Assembly (NCBI RefSeq): GCF_050587525.1
Contig: NZ_JBOBFT010000004.1
Coordinates: 124,001-188,000, forward strand
From: Plantibacter sp050587525
GTDB lineage: Bacteria > Actinomycetota > Actinomycetes > Actinomycetales > Microbacteriaceae
DNA: 64,000 nt
Direction of reading: 5' to 3'
How positions within the stretch are numbered: the stretch's first letter is position 1; each line of letters starts with the position of its first letter. Shown here in pieces: positions 1 through 13,308 of this stretch. The notes beneath the pieces are model-generated. The model was given only the letters and a program-made list of their open reading frames with translations, was not told the origin of the DNA and made no database searches. Position numbers and translations under genes: made by a program.

Positions 1-188
1 CCGTCGAGCTCGACCGTTGCGTCCAGACGACCCGTGATGGAGTCGTACTTCAGCAGGTGAGCGAGTGCCTTGTTGTCGGTGAGGTCGTTGACCGCGACGA
101 TCTCGAGGTCGCTGCCCTTCGCGAGGGCGGCGCGGAAGAAGTTGCGGCCGATGCGGCCGAAGCCGTTGATACCGATCTTTACGGACAC
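1..188 (-). CDS. gap: Glyceraldehyde-3-phosphate dehydrogenase, N-terminal part (partial)
   Basis: Only the first 62 codons or so lie in the window; the gene continues past base 1. The translation begins SVKIGINGFGRIGRNFFRAA, the NAD-binding Rossmann motif GxGxxGR of GAPDH, followed by VNDLTD and LKYDS, both diagnostic of the family. The enzyme oxidises glyceraldehyde 3-phosphate to 1,3-bisphosphoglycerate in glycolysis. The GTG start at 188-186 is preceded by a good CAGGAG ribosome binding site at 200-195. It lies downstream of sodA and is read in the same direction, the usual order for actinobacteria. Confidence 0.97.
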   Translation of the reverse strand, partial: MSVKIGINGFGRIGRNFFRAALAKGSDLEIVAVNDLTDNKALAHLLKYDSITGRLDATVELD

Positions 189-250
189 AGATGACTCCTG
201 ATACTGGGGCGCGATGGCGCAGTTGTACGGATGCTCGAGTGAGCGGGGAA

Positions 251-281
251 GGTTGTCCCGGACCGTGGGCCCGGGACAACC
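251..281 (-). terminator. Rho-independent-type hairpin after sodA
   Basis: Perfect 11-bp inverted repeat (251-261 and 271-281, GGTTGTCCCGG with its complement) around a 9-nt loop, lying 8 bases past the sodA stop. There is no long T run, as is usual in high-GC actinobacteria. It separates sodA from gap. Confidence 0.75.
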
Positions 282-288
282 CTGTCAC

Positions 289-915
289 TTACGACAGTAC
301 CAGCAGGCCGCTGGTCTGTGCTCGCGCGACCTCGAAGCGGGCCTGGACATCGGCCCAGTTCACGATGTTCCAGAACGCCTTGACGTAGTCGGCGCGGACG
401 TTCTTGTAGTCGAGGTAGTAGGCGTGCTCCCAGACGTCGAGCAGCAGCAGGGGGACGGTTCCGGCGGGGAAGTTGCCCTGCTGGTCGAAGAACTGCTGGA
501 TGTTGATGCGCTGGCCGAGGGTGTCCCACGTGAGCGCGGCCCAGCCGGAGCCCTGGACGCCGAGGGCGGCGGCAGTGAAGTGCGCCTGGAACTTGTCGAA
601 GGAGCCGAAGTACTCGTCGACCGCGGACTCGAGCTCGCCAGTGGGCTTGTCGCCGCCGTCCGGGGAGAGGTTGTTCCACCAGATGGTGTGGTTGACGTGA
701 CCGCCGAGGTTGAACGCGAGGTCCTTCTCGAGCTTGTTGACGTTCGTGAAGTCGTTCGCGTATCGAGCCTCGGCGAGCTTGTCGAGCGCGGTGTTTGCAC
801 CGGCGACGTACGCTGCGTGGTGCTTGTCGTGGTGGAGTTCCGTGATCGCTGCGCTGATGTGCGGTTCCAGCGAGCTGTAGTCGTACGGAAGTTCGGGCAG
901 GGTGTAGACAGCCAT
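289..915 (-). CDS. sodA: Superoxide dismutase (Mn/Fe)
   Basis: A 208-residue cytoplasmic enzyme that dismutates superoxide to peroxide and oxygen. It starts MAVYTLPELPYDYSSLEPHI, the typical Fe/Mn-SOD N-terminus. The metal ligands can be seen: the first His in LEPHI, the second in the NHTIWWNNL stretch, and Asp and His in the C-terminal LDVWEHAYYLDYKN motif. Length matches the family. The start at 915 is chosen over the longer frame because GAGGAG sits about 8 nt upstream and homologues begin MAVYTLP. It lies between whiA and gap. Mn versus Fe cannot be told from sequence by eye. Confidence 0.97.
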   Translation of the reverse strand: MAVYTLPELPYDYSSLEPHISAAITELHHDKHHAAYVAGANTALDKLAEARYANDFTNVNKLEKDLAFNLGGHVNHTIWWNNLSPDGGDKPTGELESAVDEYFGSFDKFQAHFTAAALGVQGSGWAALTWDTLGQRINIQQFFDQQGNFPAGTVPLLLLDVWEHAYYLDYKNVRADYVKAFWNIVNWADVQARFEVARAQTSGLLVLS

Positions 916-1102
916 TCGTGTGATCTCCTCGAATCGTGCCGTGCACGGTCTGCGCACGGCTCTGAGCATCAGGCCCAGTCTAGTGAGACGAGTCCTTCAC
1001 GGCCCGGGGTTCTCCCCCAGATGACGAATGGCTACACTCCGTTCGCCGGCCGGTCACCGAGCGCTGCTGTGTTCGGCGCGTGCGACCGGTCGGCGACGTG
1101 CG

Positions 1103-2083
1103 TCACACCTCGTCGAAGTCAGCGGGCAGGTTCGCGTCGGTTCCCGGGATGCCGAGGTCGGAGGCGTGCTTGTCGGCCATCGCGAGGAGGCGGCGGATGC
1201 GACCGGCGATCGCGTCCTTCGTCATGGGCGGGTCGGCGAAGTGGCCGAGCTCGTCGAGGCTCGCCTCGCGGTGGTCGAGGCGCAGGCGGCCGGCGTAGCG
1301 CAGGTGCTCCGGCACCTCGTCGCCGAGGATCTCGAGCGCCCGGTCGACGCGGGCGCAGGCGGCGACGGCGGCCTGCGCGGAGCGGCGGAGGTTGGCGTCG
1401 TCGAAGTTGACGAGGCGGTTGGCGGTCGCACGGACCTCCTTGCGCTGGCGCATCTCCTCCCACGAGGTGACGGTCGCGGTCGCGCCCATGAGCGTCAGCA
1501 TGCCGCTGATCGCATCGCCCTCACGGATGACGACGCGGTGGACGCCGCGCACTTCACGTGCTTTCGCGGGGACGCCGATGCGCCCTGCCGCGCCGACGAG
1601 CGCCATCGCGGACTCGTTGCCGGGGCACACGACGTCGAGCGATGCCGACCGGCCGGGGTCGGTCAGTGAGCCCGTCGCGAGGAAGGCACCGCGCCAGACG
1701 GCCGCGAGTTCGTCGCGGGAGCCGGTCGTGAGGCGGTTCGGGAGGCCGCGGACCGCACGACGACGCGCGTCGAGGAGGCCGGTCTGGCGTGCAAGCGTCT
1801 CGCCGCCCTCGATCACGCGGACGACGAAGACGGCGGGTTTTCCGGAGGTGCCCGGATTCTGGACGAGGATCTCGCTACGGATGCCGTAGAGCTCGCCGAT
1901 GTCGCGGCGGACGCGCTGCGCGAGCGCCGGGCTGTCCAGTTCGGCTTCGATGGCGACACGACCGGAGATCGTGTGGAGTCCGCCGGAGAACCGGAGCAGT
2001 GAGGCGAGCTCTGCTGCCCGGACCTGGTTGCGGGTTTCGCGGACGAGCGCCAGTTCGTTTTTGACGTCGGCGGTGAGGGCCAC
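1103..2083 (-). CDS. whiA: WhiA sporulation/cell-division regulator
   Basis: A 326-residue protein starting VALTADVKNELALV. WhiA is a DNA-binding regulator with an N-terminal LAGLIDADG-homing-endonuclease-like domain and a C-terminal helix-turn-helix; in actinobacteria it controls cell division and differentiation genes. Family landmarks visible: VKNELA at the N-terminus, GAFLATGSLTDP (LAGLIDADG-like helix), and in the C-terminal part LRYAGRLRLDHREASLDELG followed by PPMTKDAIAGRIRRL, the HTH. The GTG at 2083 has AGGA about 7 nt upstream; a much longer open frame continues through rapZ on this strand but has no family similarity. The gene follows rapZ with a 53-bp gap; no yvcK lies between. 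Confidence 0.96.
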   Translation of the reverse strand: MALTADVKNELALVRETRNQVRAAELASLLRFSGGLHTISGRVAIEAELDSPALAQRVRRDIGELYGIRSEILVQNPGTSGKPAVFVVRVIEGGETLARQTGLLDARRRAVRGLPNRLTTGSRDELAAVWRGAFLATGSLTDPGRSASLDVVCPGNESAMALVGAAGRIGVPAKAREVRGVHRVVIREGDAISGMLTLMGATATVTSWEEMRQRKEVRATANRLVNFDDANLRRSAQAAVAACARVDRALEILGDEVPEHLRYAGRLRLDHREASLDELGHFADPPMTKDAIAGRIRRLLAMADKHASDLGIPGTDANLPADFDEV

Positions 2084-2136
2084 GTGGGTTCCTATCTGTT
2101 GGTGCGGGATGGGGCTGCGCTTGTGGCGCGGTGCGA

Positions 2137-3024
2137 CTACTCGCGGCCCAGATCGCGGTGTCTGACGTGCACGGCGACGCCGGACAGGGTCCGGAGCCGC
2201 TCGGCCAGCTGCAGCGCGACGGCGACGGAGCGGTGTTTGCCGCCCGTGCAGCCCACCGCGATGGTGGCGTGACGTTTGTTCTCGCGCTGGTATCCGGCGA
2301 GGACCGGTTCGAGGGCTCGCGCGTAGCCCTCGATGAATTCTTCTGCTCCTGGCTGCGACAGCACGTACTCGCTGACCGCGGCGTCCTGGCCCGTGAGCGC
2401 TCGCAACTCCGGCACCCAGAACGGGTTCGGGAGGAAGCGCATGTCGGCCACGAGGTCGGCATCGGGCGGCAGACCGTACTTGAAACCGAAGCTCATGACG
2501 GTGACCTGCACACCGGGGACCTCTGCACCGGCGAAGAGTTCGCGCGTGGTCGTCGCGAGCTGGTGGATGTTGAGCTCGCTCGTGTCGATGATGACGTCGC
2601 TCGACTCCCGGATCTCGCTCAGGCGGGTTCGCTCGGCCACGATGCCGTCGAGGATGGTCCCCTCGCCCTGCAGCGGGTGCGGACGGCGCACGGCTTCGAA
2701 ACGGCGGACGAGCGCCGCATCGGTCGCTTCGAGGAAGATCATGCGCAGGTGCGTTCCGCTGCGCAGTGCTGGGACGATCTCCTGCAGGTCGCTGAAGAAG
2801 TCCCGCCCTCTGACGTCGACGACGGCGGCGATGCGAGGGAGCCGCGAGCCGGCGCGCTCCGCGAGGTCGACGAGTGGCCGCAGCATCTGCGGGGGCAGGT
2901 TGTCGACGACGTACCAGTCGAGGTCCTCGAGTGCGTTGGCGACGGTGGAGCGTCCTGCGCCGGACATGCCGGTCACGATCAGCACTTCCTGTTGGTGCTG
3001 CGGCTGACCGGGAGACATCGACAC
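2137..3024 (-). CDS. rapZ: RapZ/YvcJ family P-loop nucleotide-binding protein
   Basis: A 295-residue cytoplasmic protein. The N-terminal P-loop GMSGAGRST (about residues 19-27) and YVVDNLPP are hallmarks of the RapZ (RNase adapter) family; the C-terminal domain shows VGCTGGKHRSVAVA and the ending VHVRHRDLGRE. In E. coli RapZ adapts RNase E to small RNAs; in Gram-positives the role is poorly defined and the protein binds nucleotides. The start is uncertain: GTG 3024 or the ATG two codons later, neither with a strong ribosome binding site. It lies 33 bp downstream of uvrC and 53 bp upstream of whiA, probably one transcript. Confidence 0.94.
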   Translation of the reverse strand: MSMSPGQPQHQQEVLIVTGMSGAGRSTVANALEDLDWYVVDNLPPQMLRPLVDLAERAGSRLPRIAAVVDVRGRDFFSDLQEIVPALRSGTHLRMIFLEATDAALVRRFEAVRRPHPLQGEGTILDGIVAERTRLSEIRESSDVIIDTSELNIHQLATTTRELFAGAEVPGVQVTVMSFGFKYGLPPDADLVADMRFLPNPFWVPELRALTGQDAAVSEYVLSQPGAEEFIEGYARALEPVLAGYQRENKRHATIAVGCTGGKHRSVAVALQLAERLRTLSGVAVHVRHRDLGRE

Positions 3025-3057
3025 GCTTTCGACGGAGTTGGGAGGGATGGCTCCAGC

Positions 3058-4950
3058 TTATCGAGAGTTGAGGGCCTCGTGGACGGTCGTCGCGAGCTTC
3101 GGGCCGATGCCCTTGACCTCCGCGATGGCTTCCGGCGTGGATTCCTTGAGCTTCGCGACGGAACCGAAATGCTTGAGGAGTTCGCGCACTTTGGCCGGTC
3201 CGAGGCCGGGGATCTCCCCCAGGACGCTCGTGATGTCGCGCTTGCGCTTCTGCCGCTGGAAGGTGATCGCGAATCGGTGGGCCTCGTCTCGAACCCGCTG
3301 CAGCAGGAAGAGCGCTTCGCTGCCTCGCGGGAGGATGACGGGGTACGGATCGTCCGGGAGCCAGATCTCCTCGAGTCGCTTCGCCAGCCCGCAGAGGGTG
3401 ATGCCCGTGAGCCCCGACTCCTCGAGTGCTCGAGCAGCGGCGGCGACCTGCGGTTGTCCGCCGTCGACGATGAGCAGCTGGGGCGGATAGGTGAACTTCC
3501 GGCGCTTCCGCTCCCCCGTGACTTCGTCGACCGATTCGACCGGCTCGGCCGATGTGAGGTGCGCGAGGCGCCTGGACACGACCTGGTAGATCGAGTCGGT
3601 GTCGTCCGTCGACTCCGTGACCCCGAACCGTCGGTACTCGTCCTTGCGGGCGAGTCCGTCCTCGAAGACGACCATCGAGGCGACGATGTTCGTCCCGCTC
3701 AGGTGGGAGACGTCGAAGCACTCGATGCGCAACGGCGCCTCCGGCATGCCGAGGGCGTCGCGGATGTCCTCGAGCGCCTGGGTCCGCGAGACGAAGTCGG
3801 AGCTGCGCCTCGTCTTGTAGAGCATGAGCGCCTGTTTGGCGTTGACGACGGCCGTCTCCATGAGCGTGGCCTTCTCGCCGCGCTGCGCGACGCGCACCTT
3901 CACCTTCGCGCCGCGTCGTTGGCTCAGCAGGTCCTCGAGTCCGTCGGTGTCGTCCGGCAGGACGGGCACCAGGACCTCACGCGGCATGTCCGCCGGCGTC
4001 GCCGCGTCGTACACGCGCTGGATGACGCCGTCGACGAGCTCCGCCGTCGAGACGTCGAGTTCCTTGTCGACCGTCCAGGATCGGACGCCGCGGATGCGCC
4101 CTCCTCGGACGATGAACTGCTGAACGGATGCCGCGAGCTCGTCGTGATCGATCCCGAAGAGATCGGCGTCGACGCCGTCGCGCAGCACGACCGCGCTCTT
4201 CTGCAGCACCTGATCGAGCGCGAGGAGCTGGTCGCGGTGCTTCGCGGCGGACTCGTAGTCCTGGCGCTCCGCGGCCGCTTTCATCTCCGCCGTGATGCGT
4301 GTGGTGAAGCGTTTGTCGTTCCCTGCCATGAACGAGACGAAGTCGTCCACGATGGCGCGGTGCTCCTCGATCGTGACCTTGCCGGAGCACGGACCGCCGC
4401 AGCGGCCGATCTGCCCGGGGAAGCACGGCTTGCCCGTGGTCATCGCACGCTTGTAGCTGGAGTCCGAGCAGGTGCGTATGGGGAAGACCTTGATCATGAG
4501 GTCGACCGTGTCGTGGACCGCCCAGATCTTCGGGTACGGCCCGAAGTACTTCGCTCCCTTGATCCGGGTGTTCCTCGTGACCGTCACCCGTGGCGCCTCA
4601 TCGCCGAGCGTGATCGCCAGGTACGGGTAGGACTTGTCGTCCCGGAACTTGACGTTGAACGGCGGGTCGTACTCCTTGATCCACGTGTACTCGAGCTGCA
4701 GCGCTTCGACATCGCTGCCGACCGTCGTCCATTCGACGCCCGTCGCCGTCGTGACCATCCGCCTCGTGCGTTCGTGCAGCGTGTGCAGCGGTGCAAAGTA
4801 GTTGCTCAGGCGCGCACGCAGGTTCTGCGCCTTGCCCACATAGAGCACCCGACCGGAGTCATCGCTGAAGCGGTACACGCCCGGCAGGGTGGGGATCTCC
4901 CCCGCCTTCGGCCGGTACGAGAGACCGCTCCCCCGTTGGACCGCCGGCAC
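3058..4950 (-). CDS. uvrC: Excinuclease ABC subunit UvrC
   Basis: A 630-residue endonuclease subunit that makes both incisions in nucleotide excision repair once UvrA and UvrB have loaded at damage. Domains in order: GIY-YIG nuclease near residues 20-95 (LPGVYRF, RVLYVGKAQNLRARL), a Cys-rich stretch (CFPGQIGRCGGPC), a UVR motif that binds UvrB near residues 205-240, the RNase H-like EndoV domain (FDVSHLSGTNIVASMVVFEDG, LLIVDGGQPQ), and C-terminal HhH motifs (IPGLGPAKVRELLKHFG, IKGIGPKLA). GTG 4950 lies 1 nt after the uvrA stop codon, so the two are tightly coupled. Confidence 0.97.
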   Translation of the reverse strand: MPAVQRGSGLSYRPKAGEIPTLPGVYRFSDDSGRVLYVGKAQNLRARLSNYFAPLHTLHERTRRMVTTATGVEWTTVGSDVEALQLEYTWIKEYDPPFNVKFRDDKSYPYLAITLGDEAPRVTVTRNTRIKGAKYFGPYPKIWAVHDTVDLMIKVFPIRTCSDSSYKRAMTTGKPCFPGQIGRCGGPCSGKVTIEEHRAIVDDFVSFMAGNDKRFTTRITAEMKAAAERQDYESAAKHRDQLLALDQVLQKSAVVLRDGVDADLFGIDHDELAASVQQFIVRGGRIRGVRSWTVDKELDVSTAELVDGVIQRVYDAATPADMPREVLVPVLPDDTDGLEDLLSQRRGAKVKVRVAQRGEKATLMETAVVNAKQALMLYKTRRSSDFVSRTQALEDIRDALGMPEAPLRIECFDVSHLSGTNIVASMVVFEDGLARKDEYRRFGVTESTDDTDSIYQVVSRRLAHLTSAEPVESVDEVTGERKRRKFTYPPQLLIVDGGQPQVAAAARALEESGLTGITLCGLAKRLEEIWLPDDPYPVILPRGSEALFLLQRVRDEAHRFAITFQRQKRKRDITSVLGEIPGLGPAKVRELLKHFGSVAKLKESTPEAIAEVKGIGPKLATTVHEALNSR

Positions 4951-4951
4951 C

Positions 4952-7849
<2,898 letters not shown>

Positions 7850-7855
7850 CCTACG

Positions 7856-7861
7856 AGTGTA
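7856..7861 (-). promoter_or_regulatory. -10 element for leaderless uvrA
   Basis: TACACT on the minus strand, separated by six bases from the uvrA GTG. The spacing puts +1 at the start codon. No convincing -35 is visible. Confidence 0.6.
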
Positions 7862-8028
7862 CGCAGAGCCACCGACACTGGATCACCCAGGGCTGCGCCG
7901 AGAGCGAAGTCCGGTCGGACATGCGCCGCCGACGAGGCCCGTGAAACAGAGCACGCGGAACGCCCTGCGCCCTCAGCGCCCTCAGAAGACTCGGCGTCCG
8001 AGAAGGCTCGGGGCCCTCAGACCACCGA

Positions 8029-10092
<2,064 letters not shown>

Positions 10093-10098
10093 GCTTCG

Positions 10099-10104
10099 AG
10101 TCTA
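10099..10104 (-). promoter_or_regulatory. -10 element for leaderless uvrB
   Basis: TAGACT on the minus strand with a 6-nt gap to the ATG of uvrB. Confidence 0.6.
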
Positions 10105-10191
10105 CGGAGCACCACCGACATCGGACTCCCGCTTCGCGGGCAGCGTACGCGTGGGACCCGCATGACTCACCGGCATCGGTCCGGTCGCCGT

Positions 10192-10812
10192 TCAGCGCCG
10201 CGTCGACTCCTGGCGCGAAGCCGCGAAGGCGGCCTCCCAGATGCGGTCCACCTGCTCGAGCGTGTGCTCCATGGTCCCGTCGGTGTCCACGACGTCGTCG
10301 GCGACGGCGAGCCGCTGCTCGTCGGTGGCCTGGGCCGAGATGCGCCGCTGCGCCTCCCCCGCGTCGAGTCCCCGAATGCCCGTGAGCCGCTCCAGACGCG
10401 TCTCGTCCGGGGCGTGCGCGACGACGACGCGATCGAACTCGTCAGCGCGACCCGTCTCGACGAGCAGCGGGACGTCGTAGATGACGACCGCTCCAGGGAC
10501 CGCGGAGGCGGCTTCGATGAGCTCGTGGGAGCGGCGCTTCACGGCCGGGTGCACGATCGCGTTGAGGTCAGCCAGGGCTGCAGGATCACTGAACACGATC
10601 GCGCCGAGCCTGGCACGCACGAGCGCGCCGTCCGCATCGAGCAGTTCCGGACCGAACCGCTCCACGATCGCCTGCAGACCCGGTGTCCCCGGCTCGACGA
10701 CCTCTCGTGAGATGACGTCCGCGTCGATCACGATCGCGCCCAACGACTCGAGCCGGCGTGCGATGGTCGACTTGCCCGACGCGATCCCGCCGGTGAGCCC
10801 GATCAAGTACAT
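10192..10812 (-). CDS. coaE: Dephospho-CoA kinase
   Basis: A 206-residue kinase for the last step of coenzyme A synthesis (ATP + dephospho-CoA to CoA). It shows the P-loop GLTGGIASGKST at residues 5-16, the family motif VIDADVISREVVEPGTPGL, NAIVHPAVKRR and the lid/hydrophobic stretch VVIYDVPLLVETGRADEFD. No C-terminal extension is fused, unlike some actinobacterial CoaE. The ATG has a TAGGCT element 6 nt upstream, so it is predicted leaderless. The gene sits upstream of uvrB, as is common in actinobacteria. Confidence 0.97.
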   Translation of the reverse strand: MYLIGLTGGIASGKSTIARRLESLGAIVIDADVISREVVEPGTPGLQAIVERFGPELLDADGALVRARLGAIVFSDPAALADLNAIVHPAVKRRSHELIEAASAVPGAVVIYDVPLLVETGRADEFDRVVVAHAPDETRLERLTGIRGLDAGEAQRRISAQATDEQRLAVADDVVDTDGTMEHTLEQVDRIWEAAFAASRQESTRR

Positions 10813-10818
10813 GCGTCC

Positions 10819-10824
10819 AGCCTA
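10819..10824 (-). promoter_or_regulatory. -10 element for leaderless coaE
   Basis: TAGGCT on the minus strand with a 6-nt gap to the coaE ATG. Confidence 0.6.
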
Positions 10825-10929
10825 GCCTCGTGTGAGCGGCGCCCGGGGTCTGCGAACCACGCCTCGCTACGATGGGCGACACGGATCATCGATCGCTCCA
10901 CGGGCGGTCACCAGACCTGGGAGGCGACC

Positions 10930-11520
10930 ATGCTCGAAATCCTCACGGGCGCCGGTCTGGCCGCGGCCGCCGGGGTCAACGCGTACATCCCGCTCCTGAC
11001 CCTCGGCCTGCTCGGCCGGTTCACCGAGCTGCTCACGCTCCCCGCCGGATGGACGTGGCTCGAGAACCCGTGGGTCCTCGGCATCCTCGGCTTCCTCCTC
11101 GTGCTCGACGCCGTCGCGGACAAGATCCCTGCCGTGGACACGATCAACGACGTCGTCCAGACGGTCGTCCGTCCGTCCGCCGGCGGCATCGCGTTCGGTT
11201 CCGGATTCGGCGCGGAGACGGTTGCGGTGCAGGACCCGGAAGCGGCTCTGCAGAGCGGACAGTGGGTGCCCGTCGTCGCGGGTGTGGTCATCGCACTCCT
11301 CATCCATCTCCTGAAGATGGGCGTCCGGCCCGTCGCGAATGCTGCGACCGCAGGCCTCGCCGCGCCCGTCCTGAGCGTCGCGGAGGACATCGGGAGCCTC
11401 GTCGCCTCCGCGCTCGCGCTCATCGTGCCGGTGCTCGTCGCGATCGCGGTCGTCGTGATCGCGATCATCGCGTGGCGCGTCGTGCGGAAGCGACGGCGAC
11501 GCATCGCCACTCCGGCCTGA
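10930..11520 (+). CDS. DUF4126 family membrane protein
   Basis: A 196-residue integral membrane protein resembling DUF4126 proteins (GAGLAAAAGVNAYIPLLTLGLLGR at the N-terminus is typical; shown here in part as GVNAYIPLLTLGLLGR). About four hydrophobic segments can be seen, near residues 2-30, 45-65, 112-130 and 150-185, with a basic C-terminal tail RKRRRR. GGGAGG lies 5 nt before the ATG. It is read divergently from coaE and convergently to rpsA, with a shared terminator. Function is unknown. Confidence 0.85.
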   Translation: MLEILTGAGLAAAAGVNAYIPLLTLGLLGRFTELLTLPAGWTWLENPWVLGILGFLLVLDAVADKIPAVDTINDVVQTVVRPSAGGIAFGSGFGAETVAVQDPEAALQSGQWVPVVAGVVIALLIHLLKMGVRPVANAATAGLAAPVLSVAEDIGSLVASALALIVPVLVAIAVVVIAIIAWRVVRKRRRRIATPA

Positions 11521-11548
11521 GTCGGAAACCCGCACACCCGACAACGCA

Positions 11549-11578
11549 GAAGAGGGCCGCCCGAAGGCGACCCTCTTC
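11549..11578. terminator. Bidirectional terminator between DUF4126 gene and rpsA
   Basis: Inverted repeat with 13-bp arms (GAAGAGGGCCGCC and GGCGACCCTCTTC, one G-T pair) and a short loop, located between two convergent genes. Confidence 0.8.
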
Positions 11579-11615
11579 CGTGCGTTCCGGCGAGAAGGCC
11601 GGTCCGCGGATGTGA

Positions 11616-13070
11616 CTAGTTGCTGGAGAGCTTCTCGCGCAGAGCGGCGAGCGACTCGTCGTCGGCAAGCGTTCCACCGGTGGTGGACTCGCTCGAGAAC
11701 GAGGAACCAGCGGAGGGCGAAGCGGTCGACGTGGTCGGGTTCGCCTCTTCGGCGGCCGCAGCAGCAACCTGCTTCTTGTGCGCTTCCCAACGAGCCTGGG
11801 CTGCAGCGTAGTCCTGCTCCCACTTCTCGCGCTCGGCGTCGAAGCCTTCCTTCCACTCCTGCGTCTCGGCGTCGAAGCCCTCGGGGTACTTGTAGTTCCC
11901 CTGGTCGTCGTACTCCGTGAGCATGCCGTAGAGGGCCGGGTCGAATTCGGTGCCCTCGGGGTCGACACCCTCGTTGGCCTGCTTGAGGCTCAGCGAGATG
12001 CGGCGACGCTCGAGGTCGATGTCGATGACCTTGACGAAGACCTCGTCGCCGACCGAAACGACCTGCTCAGCGAGTTCGACGTGCTTGCCCGACAGCTCGG
12101 AGATGTGCACGAGGCCCTCGATGCCGTCTGCGACGCGAACGAACGCACCGAACGGAACGAGCTTGGTGACCTTACCCGGTGCAACCTGGCCGATGGCGTG
12201 GGTGCGGGCGAAGACCTGCCACGGGTCCTCCTGCGTCGCCTTGAGCGACAGGGAGACGCGCTCGCGGTCCAGGTCCACCTCGAGGATCTCGACGGTGACT
12301 TCCTGGCCGACTTCCACAACCTCGCTGGCGTGCTCGATGTGCTTCCAGCTGAGCTCGGAGACGTGCACGAGGCCGTCCACTCCGCCGAGGTCCACGAACG
12401 CACCGAAGTTGACGATCGACGAGACGATGCCCTTGCGGACCTGTCCCTTCTGGAGGTTGTTGAGGAAGGTGGTACGGCTCTCGGACTGCGTCTGCTCGAG
12501 GAGCGCACGACGCGACAGGACCACGTTGTTGCGGTTCTTGTCGAGCTCGAGGATCTTCGCTTCGATCTCCTGGCCGAGGTACGGCGTGAGGTCGCGGACG
12601 CGGCGCAGCTCGATGAGCGATGCCGGGAGGAAGCCACGGAGGCCGATGTCGACGATGAGGCCACCCTTGACCACTTCGATGACCGAACCGGTGACGACGC
12701 CGTCGGATTCCTTGATCTTCTCCACATCGCCCCAAGCGCGCTCGTACTGTGCGCGCTTCTTGGACAGGATCAGACGGCCTTCCTTGTCCTCCTTCTGGAG
12801 AACGAGAGCCTCGATCGTGTCACCGACGTTGACGACCTCACTGGGGTCGACGTCGTGCTTGATGGAGAGTTCGCGTGAGGGGATGACGCCCTCGGTCTTG
12901 TAACCGACGTCGAGGAGGACCTCGTCGCGGTCGATCTTCACCACGGTGCCTTCGATGAGGTCGCCGTCGTTGAAGAACTTCAGAGTCTTCTCGACCGCTG
13001 CCAGGAAGTCTTCAGCAGATCCGATGTCGTTGATTGCGACCTGCCGGGGGGCGGTCGTTGCGCTTGTCAT
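11616..13070 (-). CDS. rpsA: 30S ribosomal protein S1
   Basis: A 484-residue translation-initiation protein that binds mRNA on the small subunit. Four S1 RNA-binding repeats are visible, starting near residues 35 (GDLIEGTVVKIDRDEVLLDV), 120, 205 (GIVSSIVNFGAFVDLGGVDG) and 290 (GKVTKLVPFGAFVRVADGIE), each with the VHISELS-type ending. The acidic, Ala/Glu/Ser-rich tail after residue 400 is typical of actinobacterial S1. The start at 13070 (MTSATTAPRQ) is chosen over a frame 55 codons longer because GGAG lies upstream and homologues begin MTxxTTAP. It is transcribed alone from the intergenic region to its right. Confidence 0.97.
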   Translation of the reverse strand: MTSATTAPRQVAINDIGSAEDFLAAVEKTLKFFNDGDLIEGTVVKIDRDEVLLDVGYKTEGVIPSRELSIKHDVDPSEVVNVGDTIEALVLQKEDKEGRLILSKKRAQYERAWGDVEKIKESDGVVTGSVIEVVKGGLIVDIGLRGFLPASLIELRRVRDLTPYLGQEIEAKILELDKNRNNVVLSRRALLEQTQSESRTTFLNNLQKGQVRKGIVSSIVNFGAFVDLGGVDGLVHVSELSWKHIEHASEVVEVGQEVTVEILEVDLDRERVSLSLKATQEDPWQVFARTHAIGQVAPGKVTKLVPFGAFVRVADGIEGLVHISELSGKHVELAEQVVSVGDEVFVKVIDIDLERRRISLSLKQANEGVDPEGTEFDPALYGMLTEYDDQGNYKYPEGFDAETQEWKEGFDAEREKWEQDYAAAQARWEAHKKQVAAAAAEEANPTTSTASPSAGSSFSSESTTGGTLADDESLAALREKLSSN

Positions 13071-13230
13071 GTAGTAGTTGCTCCAGTGCGGACAATGTTT
13101 CAGGCCAGTCGCACGCATCGGTTCGAGGACCACTGGATTCGAAATCCTGAGGGGATCGAGCGATGATGTGTGTGCCGCTTCGACCGGGTGGCCGACGCTT
13201 CGCCCTGCGAGACTGGCAGGCGGATAGAAC

Positions 13231-13261
13231 GTCACAATTGTGACAGTCCAGCTTAGCTGGA
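13231..13261. promoter_or_regulatory. Two adjacent palindromes upstream of rpsA
   Basis: GTCACAATTGTGAC (13231-13244) is a perfect 14-bp palindrome; TCCAGC-TTA-GCTGGA follows at 13247-13261. They lie in the 238-bp gap between the TIGR01777 gene stop and the rpsA start, about 160 bp before the rpsA ATG. The second could be a terminator stem for the upstream operon, the first an operator of rpsA; neither is assigned. Confidence 0.4.
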
Positions 13262-13308
13262 TTCTGCAGCTCCAGGCAAGCCGCCTTGTCCGGCTGTCCA
13301 GCGAGGCG

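Noticed and set aside
2084..3721. Extension of the whiA frame upstream to 3721
   Set aside because: The added sequence is Arg-rich, antisense-like translation of rapZ and uvrC in another frame; WhiA family length fits the start at 2083.
7880..7935. LexA box upstream of uvrA
   Set aside because: The nearest match (CGAAGTCCGGTCGG region) has three mismatches to CGAAC-N4-GTTCG, too many to claim.
7998..8011. Hairpin CCGAG-AAGG-CTCGG as uvrB terminator
   Set aside because: Only a 5-bp stem; too weak to list as a terminator.
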